From the NCBI GenBank assembly GCA_036374175.1, contig DASUUH010000056.1:1-6017 (forward strand): a stretch of 6,017 bases of DNA, given 5' to 3'. The stretch is from JASLBX01 sp036374175. GTDB lineage: Bacteria; Actinomycetota; Actinomycetes; Jiangellales; Jiangellaceae. This document shows, one piece after another, positions 1 to 5,770 of this stretch. Under the pieces are notes generated by a model that saw only the letters and a program-made list of their open reading frames with translations, was not told the DNA's origin and ran no database searches. Every line of letters starts with the position of its first letter. The stretch's first letter is position 1. The position numbers and the translations under genes are program-made.

Positions 1-1
1 G

Positions 2-598
2 ATCGACTTCTTCGAGAGCCTGTTCGGTGAGTACCCGTTCAACTCCTACGGATCGATCGTCGACAACGACAGCGTTGGCTACGCCCTGGAGACCCAGACC
101 CGGCCGGTGTATTCCAGCCAGGCGAACCAGGGAACTGTCGCGCACGAGCTCGCCCACATGTGGCTCGGCAACGCGGTGAGCCCCGAGCGGTGGCAGGACA
201 TCTGGCTCAACGAGGGCTGGGCGACCTACGCCACCTGGCTCTGGACCGACTACCGCGGCGGCACGACTGCGCAGCAGGCCTACAACAACTGGTACGCCCC
301 GGCGCGAACGTCCGCCTACTGGTCGTTCCAGATCGGCGACCCGGGCCCGCTCGGCCTGTTCGCCACCCAGGTCTACAACAGGGGCGCAGCCACTCTCCAC
401 GCGCTGCGCGTCGAGGTCGGCGATGATGCGTTCTTCGAGGGCGCGCGGCTGTGGGTGGAGCGCTACAACGACTCGGCCGCGACGTCCGAGGACTTCCAGG
501 CCGTGTACGAAGAAGTGTCGGGCGAAGACCTGGACTGGTTCTTCCAGATCTGGCTCTGGGACCAGGTGAAGCCGCCGGCCACCTGGACGCTTCCGTAA
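2..598 (+). CDS. M1 family zinc metallopeptidase, C-terminal part (5' end outside window)
   Basis: This is the last 198 residues of a gluzincin aminopeptidase, open from the left edge to TAA at 596-598. Numbering from the first visible codon, GYALE at 26-30 is the local form of the GAMEN substrate-binding motif. HELAH at 48-52 gives the two zinc histidines and the catalytic Glu. After exactly 18 residues comes the third zinc ligand, Glu71, inside NEGWA. Tyr125 in VYNRGA matches the family's transition-state tyrosine. All visible catalytic residues are intact. The protein ends about 145 residues after HELAH, so it lacks the long C-terminal helical domain of PepN-type enzymes and resembles the shorter bacterial M1 peptidases, many of which are secreted. 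The N-terminus is not visible, so a signal peptide cannot be judged. The family removes N-terminal amino acids from peptides; the substrate here is unknown. A strong terminator follows directly, so it is probably the last gene of its transcript. Confidence 0.95.
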   Translation: MDFFESLFGEYPFNSYGSIVDNDSVGYALETQTRPVYSSQANQGTVAHELAHMWLGNAVSPERWQDIWLNEGWATYATWLWTDYRGGTTAQQAYNNWYAPARTSAYWSFQIGDPGPLGLFATQVYNRGAATLHALRVEVGDDAFFEGARLWVERYNDSAATSEDFQAVYEEVSGEDLDWFFQIWLWDQVKPPATWTLP

Positions 599-607
599 GT
601 AATCGGC

Positions 608-648
608 ACCGCCGCGTCAGGGGTTAACGGCCCCTGGCGCGGCGGTTT
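608..648 (+). terminator. Rho-independent-type terminator of the M1 peptidase gene
   Basis: A 16-bp GC-rich stem pairs 608-623 with 631-646 around a 7-nt loop (TTAACGG). Inner arms are CAGGGG and CCCCTG, outer arms CCGCCGCG and CGCGGCGG, with one wobble pair (T617-G637) between them. It begins 9 bases after the peptidase stop codon. The following tract is only TTTCCTGTTCC, a weak U-run, as is common in high-GC actinobacteria. No T-rich tract suits the other direction, so it probably serves rightward transcription only and separates the peptidase from mtnA. Confidence 0.8.
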
Positions 649-706
649 CCTGTTCCAGCAATGGCGTAGCGTGCAAAGCAGGCCGTCCAAGCCGTCCGGA
701 ATTGTT

Positions 707-712
707 GGAGGA
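707..712 (+). promoter_or_regulatory. Ribosome binding site deciding the mtnA start
   Basis: GGAGGA lies 3 nt before GTG at 716, a short but usable spacing. It supports starting mtnA at 716 rather than at the in-frame GTG at 671, whose extra 15 residues (MQSRPSK...) do not resemble MtnA proteins and which has no purine-rich site before it. Confidence 0.6.
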
Positions 713-715
713 CCG

Positions 716-1690
716 GTGGAACGCACGATCGACTGGGACGCCGGCACGGTCGTGACGGTCGACCAGTGCGCGCTACCACACACGCACCGCACCCTCCGGT
801 TGTCGACCGTCGACGAGCTCATCGATGCAATCCAGCGGCTGGCCATTCGAGGCGCTCCCGCCTTGGGTGCGGCGGGTGCTCTCGGCGTCGCGTTGTCAGC
901 CCAATGTCATCGCGGTGACCACGACACGGTGCGTGCGGAAGCTGCTCGGCTGGCGGCCGCCCGCCCGACCGCGGTCAATCTGGCGTGGGGGGTGGAGCGG
1001 GCGCTGGCCCGATTGCCCGCCGGTGCCGACGCCGTGCTGGCCGAGGCGCTCGCTGTCTTGGCCGAGGACGAGCAAGTCAACCGCGCGGCGTCGCGTCGCG
1101 CGGCCGACCTGGTACTGGAACTGTGTCAGCGCAGGCCACTTCGCCTGCTCACCCACTGCAACACCGGCCGGCTCGCCACCGTTGCGTGGGGTACGGCGCT
1201 CGGCACGATACGTCACCTCGCCGCGGCCGATCAGGTCGAGTACGTGCTCGCCAATGAGACCCGGCCACTGCTGCAAGGCAGCCGGCTCACCGCATATGAA
1301 CTGGCCGAGGCGGGCATCCCGTACCGCGTGTGCCCTGATTCGGCGGCGGCAGCAGCGATCGCCCATGGACTCGTCGACTGCGTGCTCGTCGGTGCCGACC
1401 GCATCGCCGGCAATGGCGATGTAGCGAACAAGATCGGTACGTACGCCGTTGCCCTGGCCGCCGGCCGGCACGGCGTCCCCTTCATCGTCGTAGCGCCCGA
1501 ATCGACCATCGATCCGTCCCTTCCCGACGGCGGCGGTATTCCCATCGAGCAGCGTGCTGCCGGCGAGGTTACACACATCGCCGGCCAGCAGATCGCCCCT
1601 GATGGGGCGGACGCGTACAACCCGGCGTTCGATGTGACGCCGGCTGATCTGGTGACCGCGGTCGTCACCGAGCTCCGCACCATCACGTGA
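716..1690 (+). CDS. mtnA: S-methyl-5-thioribose-1-phosphate isomerase (MtnA)
   Basis: This cytoplasmic enzyme converts the aldose 5-methylthioribose-1-phosphate to the ketose 5-methylthioribulose-1-phosphate during salvage of methylthioadenosine, a by-product of polyamine synthesis and other SAM-dependent reactions. The 324-residue product has the usual family length and belongs to the eIF2B-alpha/beta/delta-like isomerase fold. Family signatures are clear: RGAPALG at about 45-51, RPTAVNLAWGVER at about 83-95, THCNTG with the catalytic Cys148, ETRPLLQGSRLTAYEL from about 181, GADRIAGNGDVANKIGTY with the catalytic Asp228, and NPAFDVTP near the C-terminus. The two catalytic residues separate it from translation-initiation eIF2B subunits. 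GTG at 716 is chosen from its ribosome binding site and family length. It has its own 117-bp upstream gap behind a terminator, so it is probably transcribed alone. A TAGCGT at 667-672 could be a -10 element but has no convincing -35. Its stop overlaps the convergent aldolase gene by 8 bp. Confidence 0.95.
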   Translation: MERTIDWDAGTVVTVDQCALPHTHRTLRLSTVDELIDAIQRLAIRGAPALGAAGALGVALSAQCHRGDHDTVRAEAARLAAARPTAVNLAWGVERALARLPAGADAVLAEALAVLAEDEQVNRAASRRAADLVLELCQRRPLRLLTHCNTGRLATVAWGTALGTIRHLAAADQVEYVLANETRPLLQGSRLTAYELAEAGIPYRVCPDSAAAAAIAHGLVDCVLVGADRIAGNGDVANKIGTYAVALAAGRHGVPFIVVAPESTIDPSLPDGGGIPIEQRAAGEVTHIAGQQIAPDGADAYNPAFDVTPADLVTAVVTELRTIT

Positions 1691-1691
1691 T
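1682..1691. repeat. 10-bp perfect palindrome carrying both convergent stop codons
   Basis: ATCACGTGAT is its own reverse complement. The rightward TGA of mtnA (1688-1690) and the leftward TGA of the aldolase (1685-1683) both lie inside it, so the two genes overlap by 8 bp tail to tail. No hairpin-plus-T-tract terminator is visible at this junction for either strand. Opposing transcripts probably run into each other here. The palindrome is largely a forced result of overlapping TGA codons and need not be a protein site. Confidence 0.7.
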
Positions 1692-2336
1692 CTCCTCCGC
1701 CCGCCGCGACGGGCCGTATTTGGAGAACTTGCGCGCCACCCGTTCGATCTCCTCGGGCGGCAGTAGCCGTGGCCGGCCATGTGCACTCGCCCGCAACCAC
1801 ACGTCGCATAGCCATTCCAGGTACACCGCCCGGTCGTAGGCCGCCGCGAGCGTATCGCCGATGGCGACGGTCCCGTGGTTGCTGAGGATGCAGGCAGTAC
1901 GTCCGTCCAGCGCTTCGATGGCGCGCGCTGCAAGTTCGCCGGTGCCGTACGTCGCGTACGGAGCGACCCGCACGGGGCCGCCGAACAACGCGATCAGGTA
2001 GTGAATCGGCGGCAGTTCGTCAACGAGCGTCGACACGACAGTTGCCGCCGTCGAATGGGTGTGCACGATGGCTCGCGCCGCCGTCGCCTCGTACACCGCC
2101 AAGTGCATCGGCATCTCCGTAGTCGCGCCGAGCGCCGCCTCGACCGGGGTGCCGTCGAGCCGGTGGACGCCCACCTGGTCGGCCGTCAATCGGTCGTAGT
2201 CCACGCCACTCGGCGTCACCGCCACCAGGTCACCGGACCGGACCGAGATGTTGCCCGATGTTGCGACCACCAGGCCATCCGGGCGAAGCCGGCGACAGTA
2301 CGCGACTAACTCGCGCCGTGCTTCCTCCAACACCAT
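1683..2336 (-). CDS. Class II (FucA-type) sugar-phosphate aldolase, candidate 5-methylthioribulose-1-phosphate aldolase
   Basis: The 217-residue product is a zinc-dependent class II aldolase/adducin-family enzyme, close in length and layout to E. coli L-fuculose-phosphate aldolase (about 215 residues). Visible motifs in order are SGNIS at 27-31 (phosphate-binding loop, same register as FucA), TPSGVDY at 41-47, TTEMPMH with the catalytic Glu74, HTH with zinc ligands His92 and His94, IHY with Tyr113 at the FucA catalytic tyrosine position, PYATYGTGEL at 126-135, NHG with the third zinc ligand His154, and a FucA-like tail KFSKYG. Such enzymes cleave ketose-1-phosphates to dihydroxyacetone phosphate (DHAP) and an aldehyde. 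Overlap with mtnA suggests the MtnA product as substrate; fuculose-1-phosphate or another deoxyketose phosphate remains possible. MtnB dehydratase shares the fold, but the match is clearly closer to FucA. The ATG is supported by alignment with FucA; there is no good upstream ribosome binding site, and a GGAGGA just inside the gene has no start codon at the right distance. The gene lies 35 bp after the permease and may be co-transcribed with it. Confidence 0.85.
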   Translation of the reverse strand: MVLEEARRELVAYCRRLRPDGLVVATSGNISVRSGDLVAVTPSGVDYDRLTADQVGVHRLDGTPVEAALGATTEMPMHLAVYEATAARAIVHTHSTAATVVSTLVDELPPIHYLIALFGGPVRVAPYATYGTGELAARAIEALDGRTACILSNHGTVAIGDTLAAAYDRAVYLEWLCDVWLRASAHGRPRLLPPEEIERVARKFSKYGPSRRAEEIT

Positions 2337-2371
2337 GACTGCATCGTCTCAGCGCTTGCCCCTGATGCCGG

Positions 2372-4819
2372 CTACTCCACCACGCGCAAGGTGCCGGGGA
2401 TGTCCATCTTGCTGAGCCGACGAGCAGTAAATAGCGGTGCGACGACGACCGCGGCCACCCCGAACGCGACGGCGGTCAGCAGCGTGGCGACCGAAACCCC
2501 CACCTCCATGCCTATGTCGGGCATCGTGGATTCCCACATGGAGGCAATGACTGAGCGATTCAACAGCAGCCCGAGGCCAACACCTACTGCGGTGCCGAGC
2601 AGTCCGATGAGCGTGCCTTCGACGGTCTCCAGGCCGAGGACCCGCCGCAACGGCATGCCGAAGGCGAAGAGAGTGGCGCGCTCCCTGGCCCGTTCGTCCG
2701 CGTTGATGCTCGTGGCGTTATAGGCGATGAGCAGCGCGAGCCCGAAGATGAACACCTCGAGCACCTGAAAGATCTCGGTGAAGTCCTTGAAGCTGTCCTC
2801 CACTACCTGGCTGGACACTGCCACAGGTTGCACCGAAGCGACGCCCGACATACCGAACAATTCCTGCTCCACGTCGTCAGGCGTGGCGCCGGCCGCTGGC
2901 AGCAGGTACGCCGCGTTGGCGGCGCCACTCACGCCTAGGGCGGTGAGTTGCGCACGGTCCAGGTAGGCGTTGAACCGGAACGGGCTGGGATGGATGCCGG
3001 CGACTGTCATCGGCGTCTGTACGACCGTGAAGCCGCCGCCCTGGCGTGCGGGGTGCTCGACCATGATGGTGTCACCCACACCTACGCCGAGATCGTCCGC
3101 GGCCTTCTGCGCAAGCACCAGCCCAGCGCGGTCCGCGCCAAGACCACCCTCGTCGAACGTCGGCGCCCATACGTCGCTGTCGAAGTCGATGGCCGCGAGC
3201 ACAACCTCCACATCGGCATGCTCGGGAGTGGACAACGTGCCGCCGATCTCGAGCACAGGTTCTACGCGCCCGACGGAGTCGGCGGCCGCCACTGCGGCCA
3301 ACTCCGGACCGTTCTCGACGACGAAGCCGCTGAAGGTGGCCATGATCCGGTCGGGATGCTCGCCGAACAGCTCGGCCGAGTTGCGGTCGATGGTGGCCTT
3401 GAAGGAGTCGAGTGCGCCGAGCACGACGACGAGCGTGCTGATGGCGGCGCCTATGCCCAGGGCGGTGAGCAATGTGCGGCGCGGGGCCCGCAACACATTT
3501 CCGAGCGGCATCCGGCGAAATGCGCTCACCGGCCAACGCAGCCGGCGTAACAGCGGTGCCAGGCCGCTCCGAGCGGAAGCATGGGTCGTCGTGATGGCGT
3601 CAACCGGCATAACCCGCACCGCCCGCCACACCGGCCAGGCGGTCGCTAGAAACGGCAGCACGAAGCCGATAACAGCGCCCTGGATGAACATGCCCGGCTG
3701 CCATGGCCTGCTCCACACCGGCAACGGCAACATCGACTCGAAGATGGGCCGGACGGCGGCCAGCACAACGAAGGTCATGACGACGCCGAGCACGGCGCCG
3801 GCAAGCGCGATCTGCGCGCCCACGAGCAGGTGGCGCACGGCCAACCGCCGGCGCGACCAGCCCAGTGCCATACCGATGCCGATCTCCCGACGCTCCGCTT
3901 CCACCATCCGGCCGGCCAGGTTGAACGCTCCGAAAGCGGCACCGCCGAGGATCAGGATGGCGAACAGGTTCCAGAACCGCTGGTCGCTTTCAATGTCGTC
4001 ATAGAGGACGCGGTAGGCATCCTCGTCCCGGGTTTGCATCACCGTCACGCCCAGGCCAGCGCCCGACTCCGCGAACACGGCTTCAATATCGCGGGCCGCA
4101 ACCTCCGCGTCGACTCCGGGCGCGAGCGCGAGGACGAGGTCGTTCACCCGGGCCGCTCGCCCCGCCAGCTGCTGGGCCGTCTCCAACGAGGTGAACAGCA
4201 CGGCGAAGTTCGCTTCAGCGAAGAACCCGCCCTCCTCGGTCATCACAAAGAAGTACTCCGGCCCAAGCGCGACACCGACGCTGGTCACCTCCTGACCGCC
4301 GGCGACGCGGAAGGTGCGCTCGCGTTGGAGGTCGTAGAAGTTGGCGAAGTTCTGCTCAACCAGCACCACGGGCTGGCCGGCGTCAGACTCCGACAGAGAC
4401 CGCCCGTCACCCTCGTCGACGTATACCCCGTTGACGTGCGGCCCACCGTCGCGCAGATCCATACCCACCAGCCGCCCGGGCACCAGGATCGACTCGTCGG
4501 CAGTGCTGGCATCAACTTGCGTGTCCGCGATGAACCGCTCCTCGGCGGTGGCGACCATGGCAGGGTCGGGAAGGCTCGCCAGCACGCCGGCCATCTCACC
4601 GACGGCGGCGTCCACTCCCCTGGCGGTGGTCACCCGCAGGTCGTACATGTTCAGCAGGTCGAAGGACGCATCGTTCGACTGCCGCCGCCACTCCGCGGTG
4701 CTCCCAAGGCCGGCGTACACCCCGGTGCCGATCGCAATGATGAGCGCAATGACCAGCACCTGGAGCCACCGGCGACGCAGGTCTCTCGCCGCCCAGCGGA
4801 GGGTGAACAGCACGCGCAT
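2372..4819 (-). CDS. ABC transporter permease, duplicated FtsX/MacB-type (two halves in one chain)
   Basis: This is an integral membrane permease of about 815 residues, counted from ATG at 4819; a GTG at 4831, directly after the ATPase stop, would add four residues. Numbering from the longer form, it has two MacB-like repeats. Half one has a membrane segment at about 23-43, an extracytoplasmic domain at about 44-285 and three segments at about 287-306, 335-360 and 381-402. Half two has segments at about 453-474, a domain at about 477-688 and segments at about 690-708, 737-757 and 780-801. The FtsX cytoplasmic loops appear twice: AERREIGIGMALGWSRR at 312-328 and RARERATLFAFGMPLRR at 714-730. 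Each half ends in the usual short juxtamembrane tail (VMPVDAI and KMDIPGTLR). With both permease halves fused, one ATPase homodimer suffices. MacB/LolCDE-type systems couple ATP hydrolysis to movements of the outer domains rather than classical import; the substrate here is unknown (lipid, lipoprotein, peptide or drug export are all possible). The stop and start of ATPase and permease are essentially adjacent, indicating translational coupling. Confidence 0.9.
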   Translation of the reverse strand: MRVLFTLRWAARDLRRRWLQVLVIALIIAIGTGVYAGLGSTAEWRRQSNDASFDLLNMYDLRVTTARGVDAAVGEMAGVLASLPDPAMVATAEERFIADTQVDASTADESILVPGRLVGMDLRDGGPHVNGVYVDEGDGRSLSESDAGQPVVLVEQNFANFYDLQRERTFRVAGGQEVTSVGVALGPEYFFVMTEEGGFFAEANFAVLFTSLETAQQLAGRAARVNDLVLALAPGVDAEVAARDIEAVFAESGAGLGVTVMQTRDEDAYRVLYDDIESDQRFWNLFAILILGGAAFGAFNLAGRMVEAERREIGIGMALGWSRRRLAVRHLLVGAQIALAGAVLGVVMTFVVLAAVRPIFESMLPLPVWSRPWQPGMFIQGAVIGFVLPFLATAWPVWRAVRVMPVDAITTTHASARSGLAPLLRRLRWPVSAFRRMPLGNVLRAPRRTLLTALGIGAAISTLVVVLGALDSFKATIDRNSAELFGEHPDRIMATFSGFVVENGPELAAVAAADSVGRVEPVLEIGGTLSTPEHADVEVVLAAIDFDSDVWAPTFDEGGLGADRAGLVLAQKAADDLGVGVGDTIMVEHPARQGGGFTVVQTPMTVAGIHPSPFRFNAYLDRAQLTALGVSGAANAAYLLPAAGATPDDVEQELFGMSGVASVQPVAVSSQVVEDSFKDFTEIFQVLEVFIFGLALLIAYNATSINADERARERATLFAFGMPLRRVLGLETVEGTLIGLLGTAVGVGLGLLLNRSVIASMWESTMPDIGMEVGVSVATLLTAVAFGVAAVVVAPLFTARRLSKMDIPGTLRVVE

Positions 4820-4827
4820 GGCGACCG

Positions 4828-4833
4828 TCACCT
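4828..4833 (-). promoter_or_regulatory. Ribosome binding site deciding the permease start
   Basis: On the minus strand AGGTGA, overlapping the ATPase stop codon TAG, lies 8 nt before ATG at 4819-4817. The alternative GTG at 4831-4829 sits inside this site and has no purine-rich sequence before it. ATG at 4819 is therefore preferred, with MRVLF as the N-terminus. Confidence 0.5.
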
Positions 4834-5620
4834 ACCAGTGCAGGTCGCTGATCGCGGCCCGGCCGCCACGAGGGGGTCCGTCGCTGGCGATCTGACCGCT
4901 CGACAATTCGACGACTCGATCGGCCACCCGTGAGATCTCGCGGTTGTGGGTCACGACGATGACGGTGTGGCCGGCATCGGCCTGTTCTCGCAACAGTTCA
5001 AGGATCTGCACGCCGGTACGAAAGTCCAGGTCGCCGGTAGGCTCGTCGGCCACAAGCAGCGGATTGCCGGTGGCCAGCGCCCGCGCGATCGCCACCCGTT
5101 GCTGCTCACCACCGGACAACTCGCTGGGGTAATGGTGCAGCCGGTCCGACAGGCCCACTTGTTCGAGCACGTCACTGGCGCGTCGGCGGGCTTGTTTTGC
5201 CGAGCCGGCGATCTCGGCGCCGCACTGGACGTTCTCGAACGCGGTCAGCGTCGGGAACAGGTTGAACGTCTGGAAGATGAACGACACGACCTGACGCCTG
5301 AAACCGAATAGCTCACCCTTGGCCATGCCGGTGATCTCCCGCCCGGCCACGACGGCTCGCCCCGCGGTCGGTGAGTCGAGCGCGCCGATGATGTTGAGCA
5401 GCGTCGACTTCCCGCTGCCCGACGGGCCCAAGACCACCACGAACTCGCCTTCATCAACTTCGAAGTCGACGCCGCGCAGGGCGTACACCTCGGTCTCGCC
5501 TACCTGGTAGCGGCGGGAAACGCCCGCCAGCAGCACCATGGCGGGCACCCCCGGCCGGTGACCCGGATGTGGCTCGGACAACGACACCCCGCTGGCGACG
5601 CTGTCTGGTTCGACGCTCAT
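4832..5620 (-). CDS. ABC transporter ATP-binding protein, MacB/LolD type
   Basis: This is the cytoplasmic ATPase that drives the permease encoded immediately downstream. In the 262-residue form the nucleotide-binding elements are complete: Walker A GPSGSGKST at 65-73, Q-loop Gln117 in FQTFNLFP, signature LSGGEQQR at 168-175, Walker B LLVADEP at 188-194 with catalytic Glu193, D-loop GDLD at 196-199, and switch His225 in VTHN. The order and the LDSPTAG and ATGNPLLVADEPTGDLD contexts are typical of the LolD/MacB/FtsE branch. The start is uncertain. ATG at 5620 has no ribosome binding site, and its first 27 residues are a low-complexity Pro/Ser/Gly extension. ATG at 5539 (Met28), preceded by a weak GGGGG, would begin where family members normally begin, just before the LAGVSRRYQ strand. 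A leaderless transcript from 5620 is also possible. It is the first gene of the leftward operon, which may extend into the aldolase. Confidence 0.93.
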   Translation of the reverse strand: MSVEPDSVASGVSLSEPHPGHRPGVPAMVLLAGVSRRYQVGETEVYALRGVDFEVDEGEFVVVLGPSGSGKSTLLNIIGALDSPTAGRAVVAGREITGMAKGELFGFRRQVVSFIFQTFNLFPTLTAFENVQCGAEIAGSAKQARRRASDVLEQVGLSDRLHHYPSELSGGEQQRVAIARALATGNPLLVADEPTGDLDFRTGVQILELLREQADAGHTVIVVTHNREISRVADRVVELSSGQIASDGPPRGGRAAISDLHW

Positions 5621-5637
5621 GTCACGATCGTCGTAAC
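5621..5637. repeat. Imperfect dyad abutting the ATPase start codon
   Basis: GTCACGA and TCGTAAC flank a 3-bp centre (TCG). Six of seven positions are inverted-repeat matches, and ACGATCGT inside it is a perfect 8-bp palindrome. It touches the ATG at 5620 and overlaps one arm of the larger inverted repeat at 5633-5664. It could be a repressor operator over the transcription or translation start, but a dyad of this size can occur by chance in high-GC DNA. Confidence 0.35.
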
Positions 5638-5664
5638 GCCTGGTGGGAACAACCAGGGCATTAC
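5633..5664. promoter_or_regulatory. Long inverted repeat in the divergent promoter region (candidate operator or hairpin)
   Basis: The left arm GTAACGCCTGGT (5633-5644) and right arm ACCAGGGCATTAC (5652-5664) are reverse complements except for one mismatch and one extra base, around a 7-bp centre (GGGAACA). The perfect inner core is CCTGGT/ACCAGG. It lies 13 bp upstream of the ATPase ATG at 5620 and about 107 bp upstream of the topoisomerase start. It could bind a dimeric regulator, or form a hairpin in the 5' leader of the leftward operon. There is no following T-tract in either direction, so it does not look like an ordinary terminator. No regulator gene is visible in the window. Confidence 0.5.
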
Positions 5665-5756
5665 GGCTCTGTCGGCCTCGACGTTCGTCCCAACGGCGCC
5701 CGCGTGATACGGGGCCGGCCTGGCGGGTACCTATCTGGGCAGGCTATGGGGCGAGC

Positions 5757-5762
5757 GGAGGG
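5757..5762 (+). promoter_or_regulatory. Ribosome binding site of the topoisomerase gene
   Basis: GGAGGG is followed by an 8-nt spacer and GTG at 5771, an ideal arrangement. It fixes the start of the right-edge gene, which has no in-frame ATG nearby. The in-frame region upstream is open only back to a TGA at 5705-5707. Confidence 0.75.
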
Positions 5763-5770
5763 CGCAGGCG

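Noticed and set aside
644..672. Possible mtnA promoter with TAGCGT at 667-672
   Set aside because: No acceptable -35 hexamer was found at 16-18 bp, and TANNNT matches are frequent by chance, so it is not listed as a feature.
671..715. Upstream in-frame GTG start of mtnA at 671
   Set aside because: There is no ribosome binding site before it, and the added residues do not resemble MtnA. GTG 716 has GGAGGA in front.
463..846. Minus-strand open frame spanning the end of the peptidase gene, the intergenic gap and the start of mtnA
   Set aside because: It runs through the terminator hairpin, has no family resemblance, and overlaps two well-supported genes.
896..1933. Long minus-strand open frame opposite mtnA and across the aldolase start of the convergent region
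   Set aside because: It is antisense to the clear MtnA protein and shares DNA with the aldolase in another frame. Its translation is Arg/Gly-rich without any recognisable motif, as expected from high-GC shadow frames.
1683..2336. Calling the aldolase MtnB, methylthioribulose-1-phosphate dehydratase, because it neighbours mtnA
   Set aside because: MtnB shares the fold, but the residues around the active site, the IHY tyrosine, the PYATYGTGEL block and the C-terminal KFSKYG follow FucA-type aldolases.
2970..4933. Two long plus-strand open frames (2970-4004 and 3830-4933) opposite the permease gene
   Set aside because: The permease frame shows membrane segments and FtsX loops throughout. The plus-strand translations are low-complexity Ser/Thr/Pro/Arg and His/Arg-rich products typical of the complement of GC-biased coding DNA.
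5678..5710. Possible topoisomerase promoter, TCGACG at 5678 and TGATAC at 5705
   Set aside because: The 21-bp spacing is too long for a normal sigma-70-type promoter, and neither hexamer is strong.
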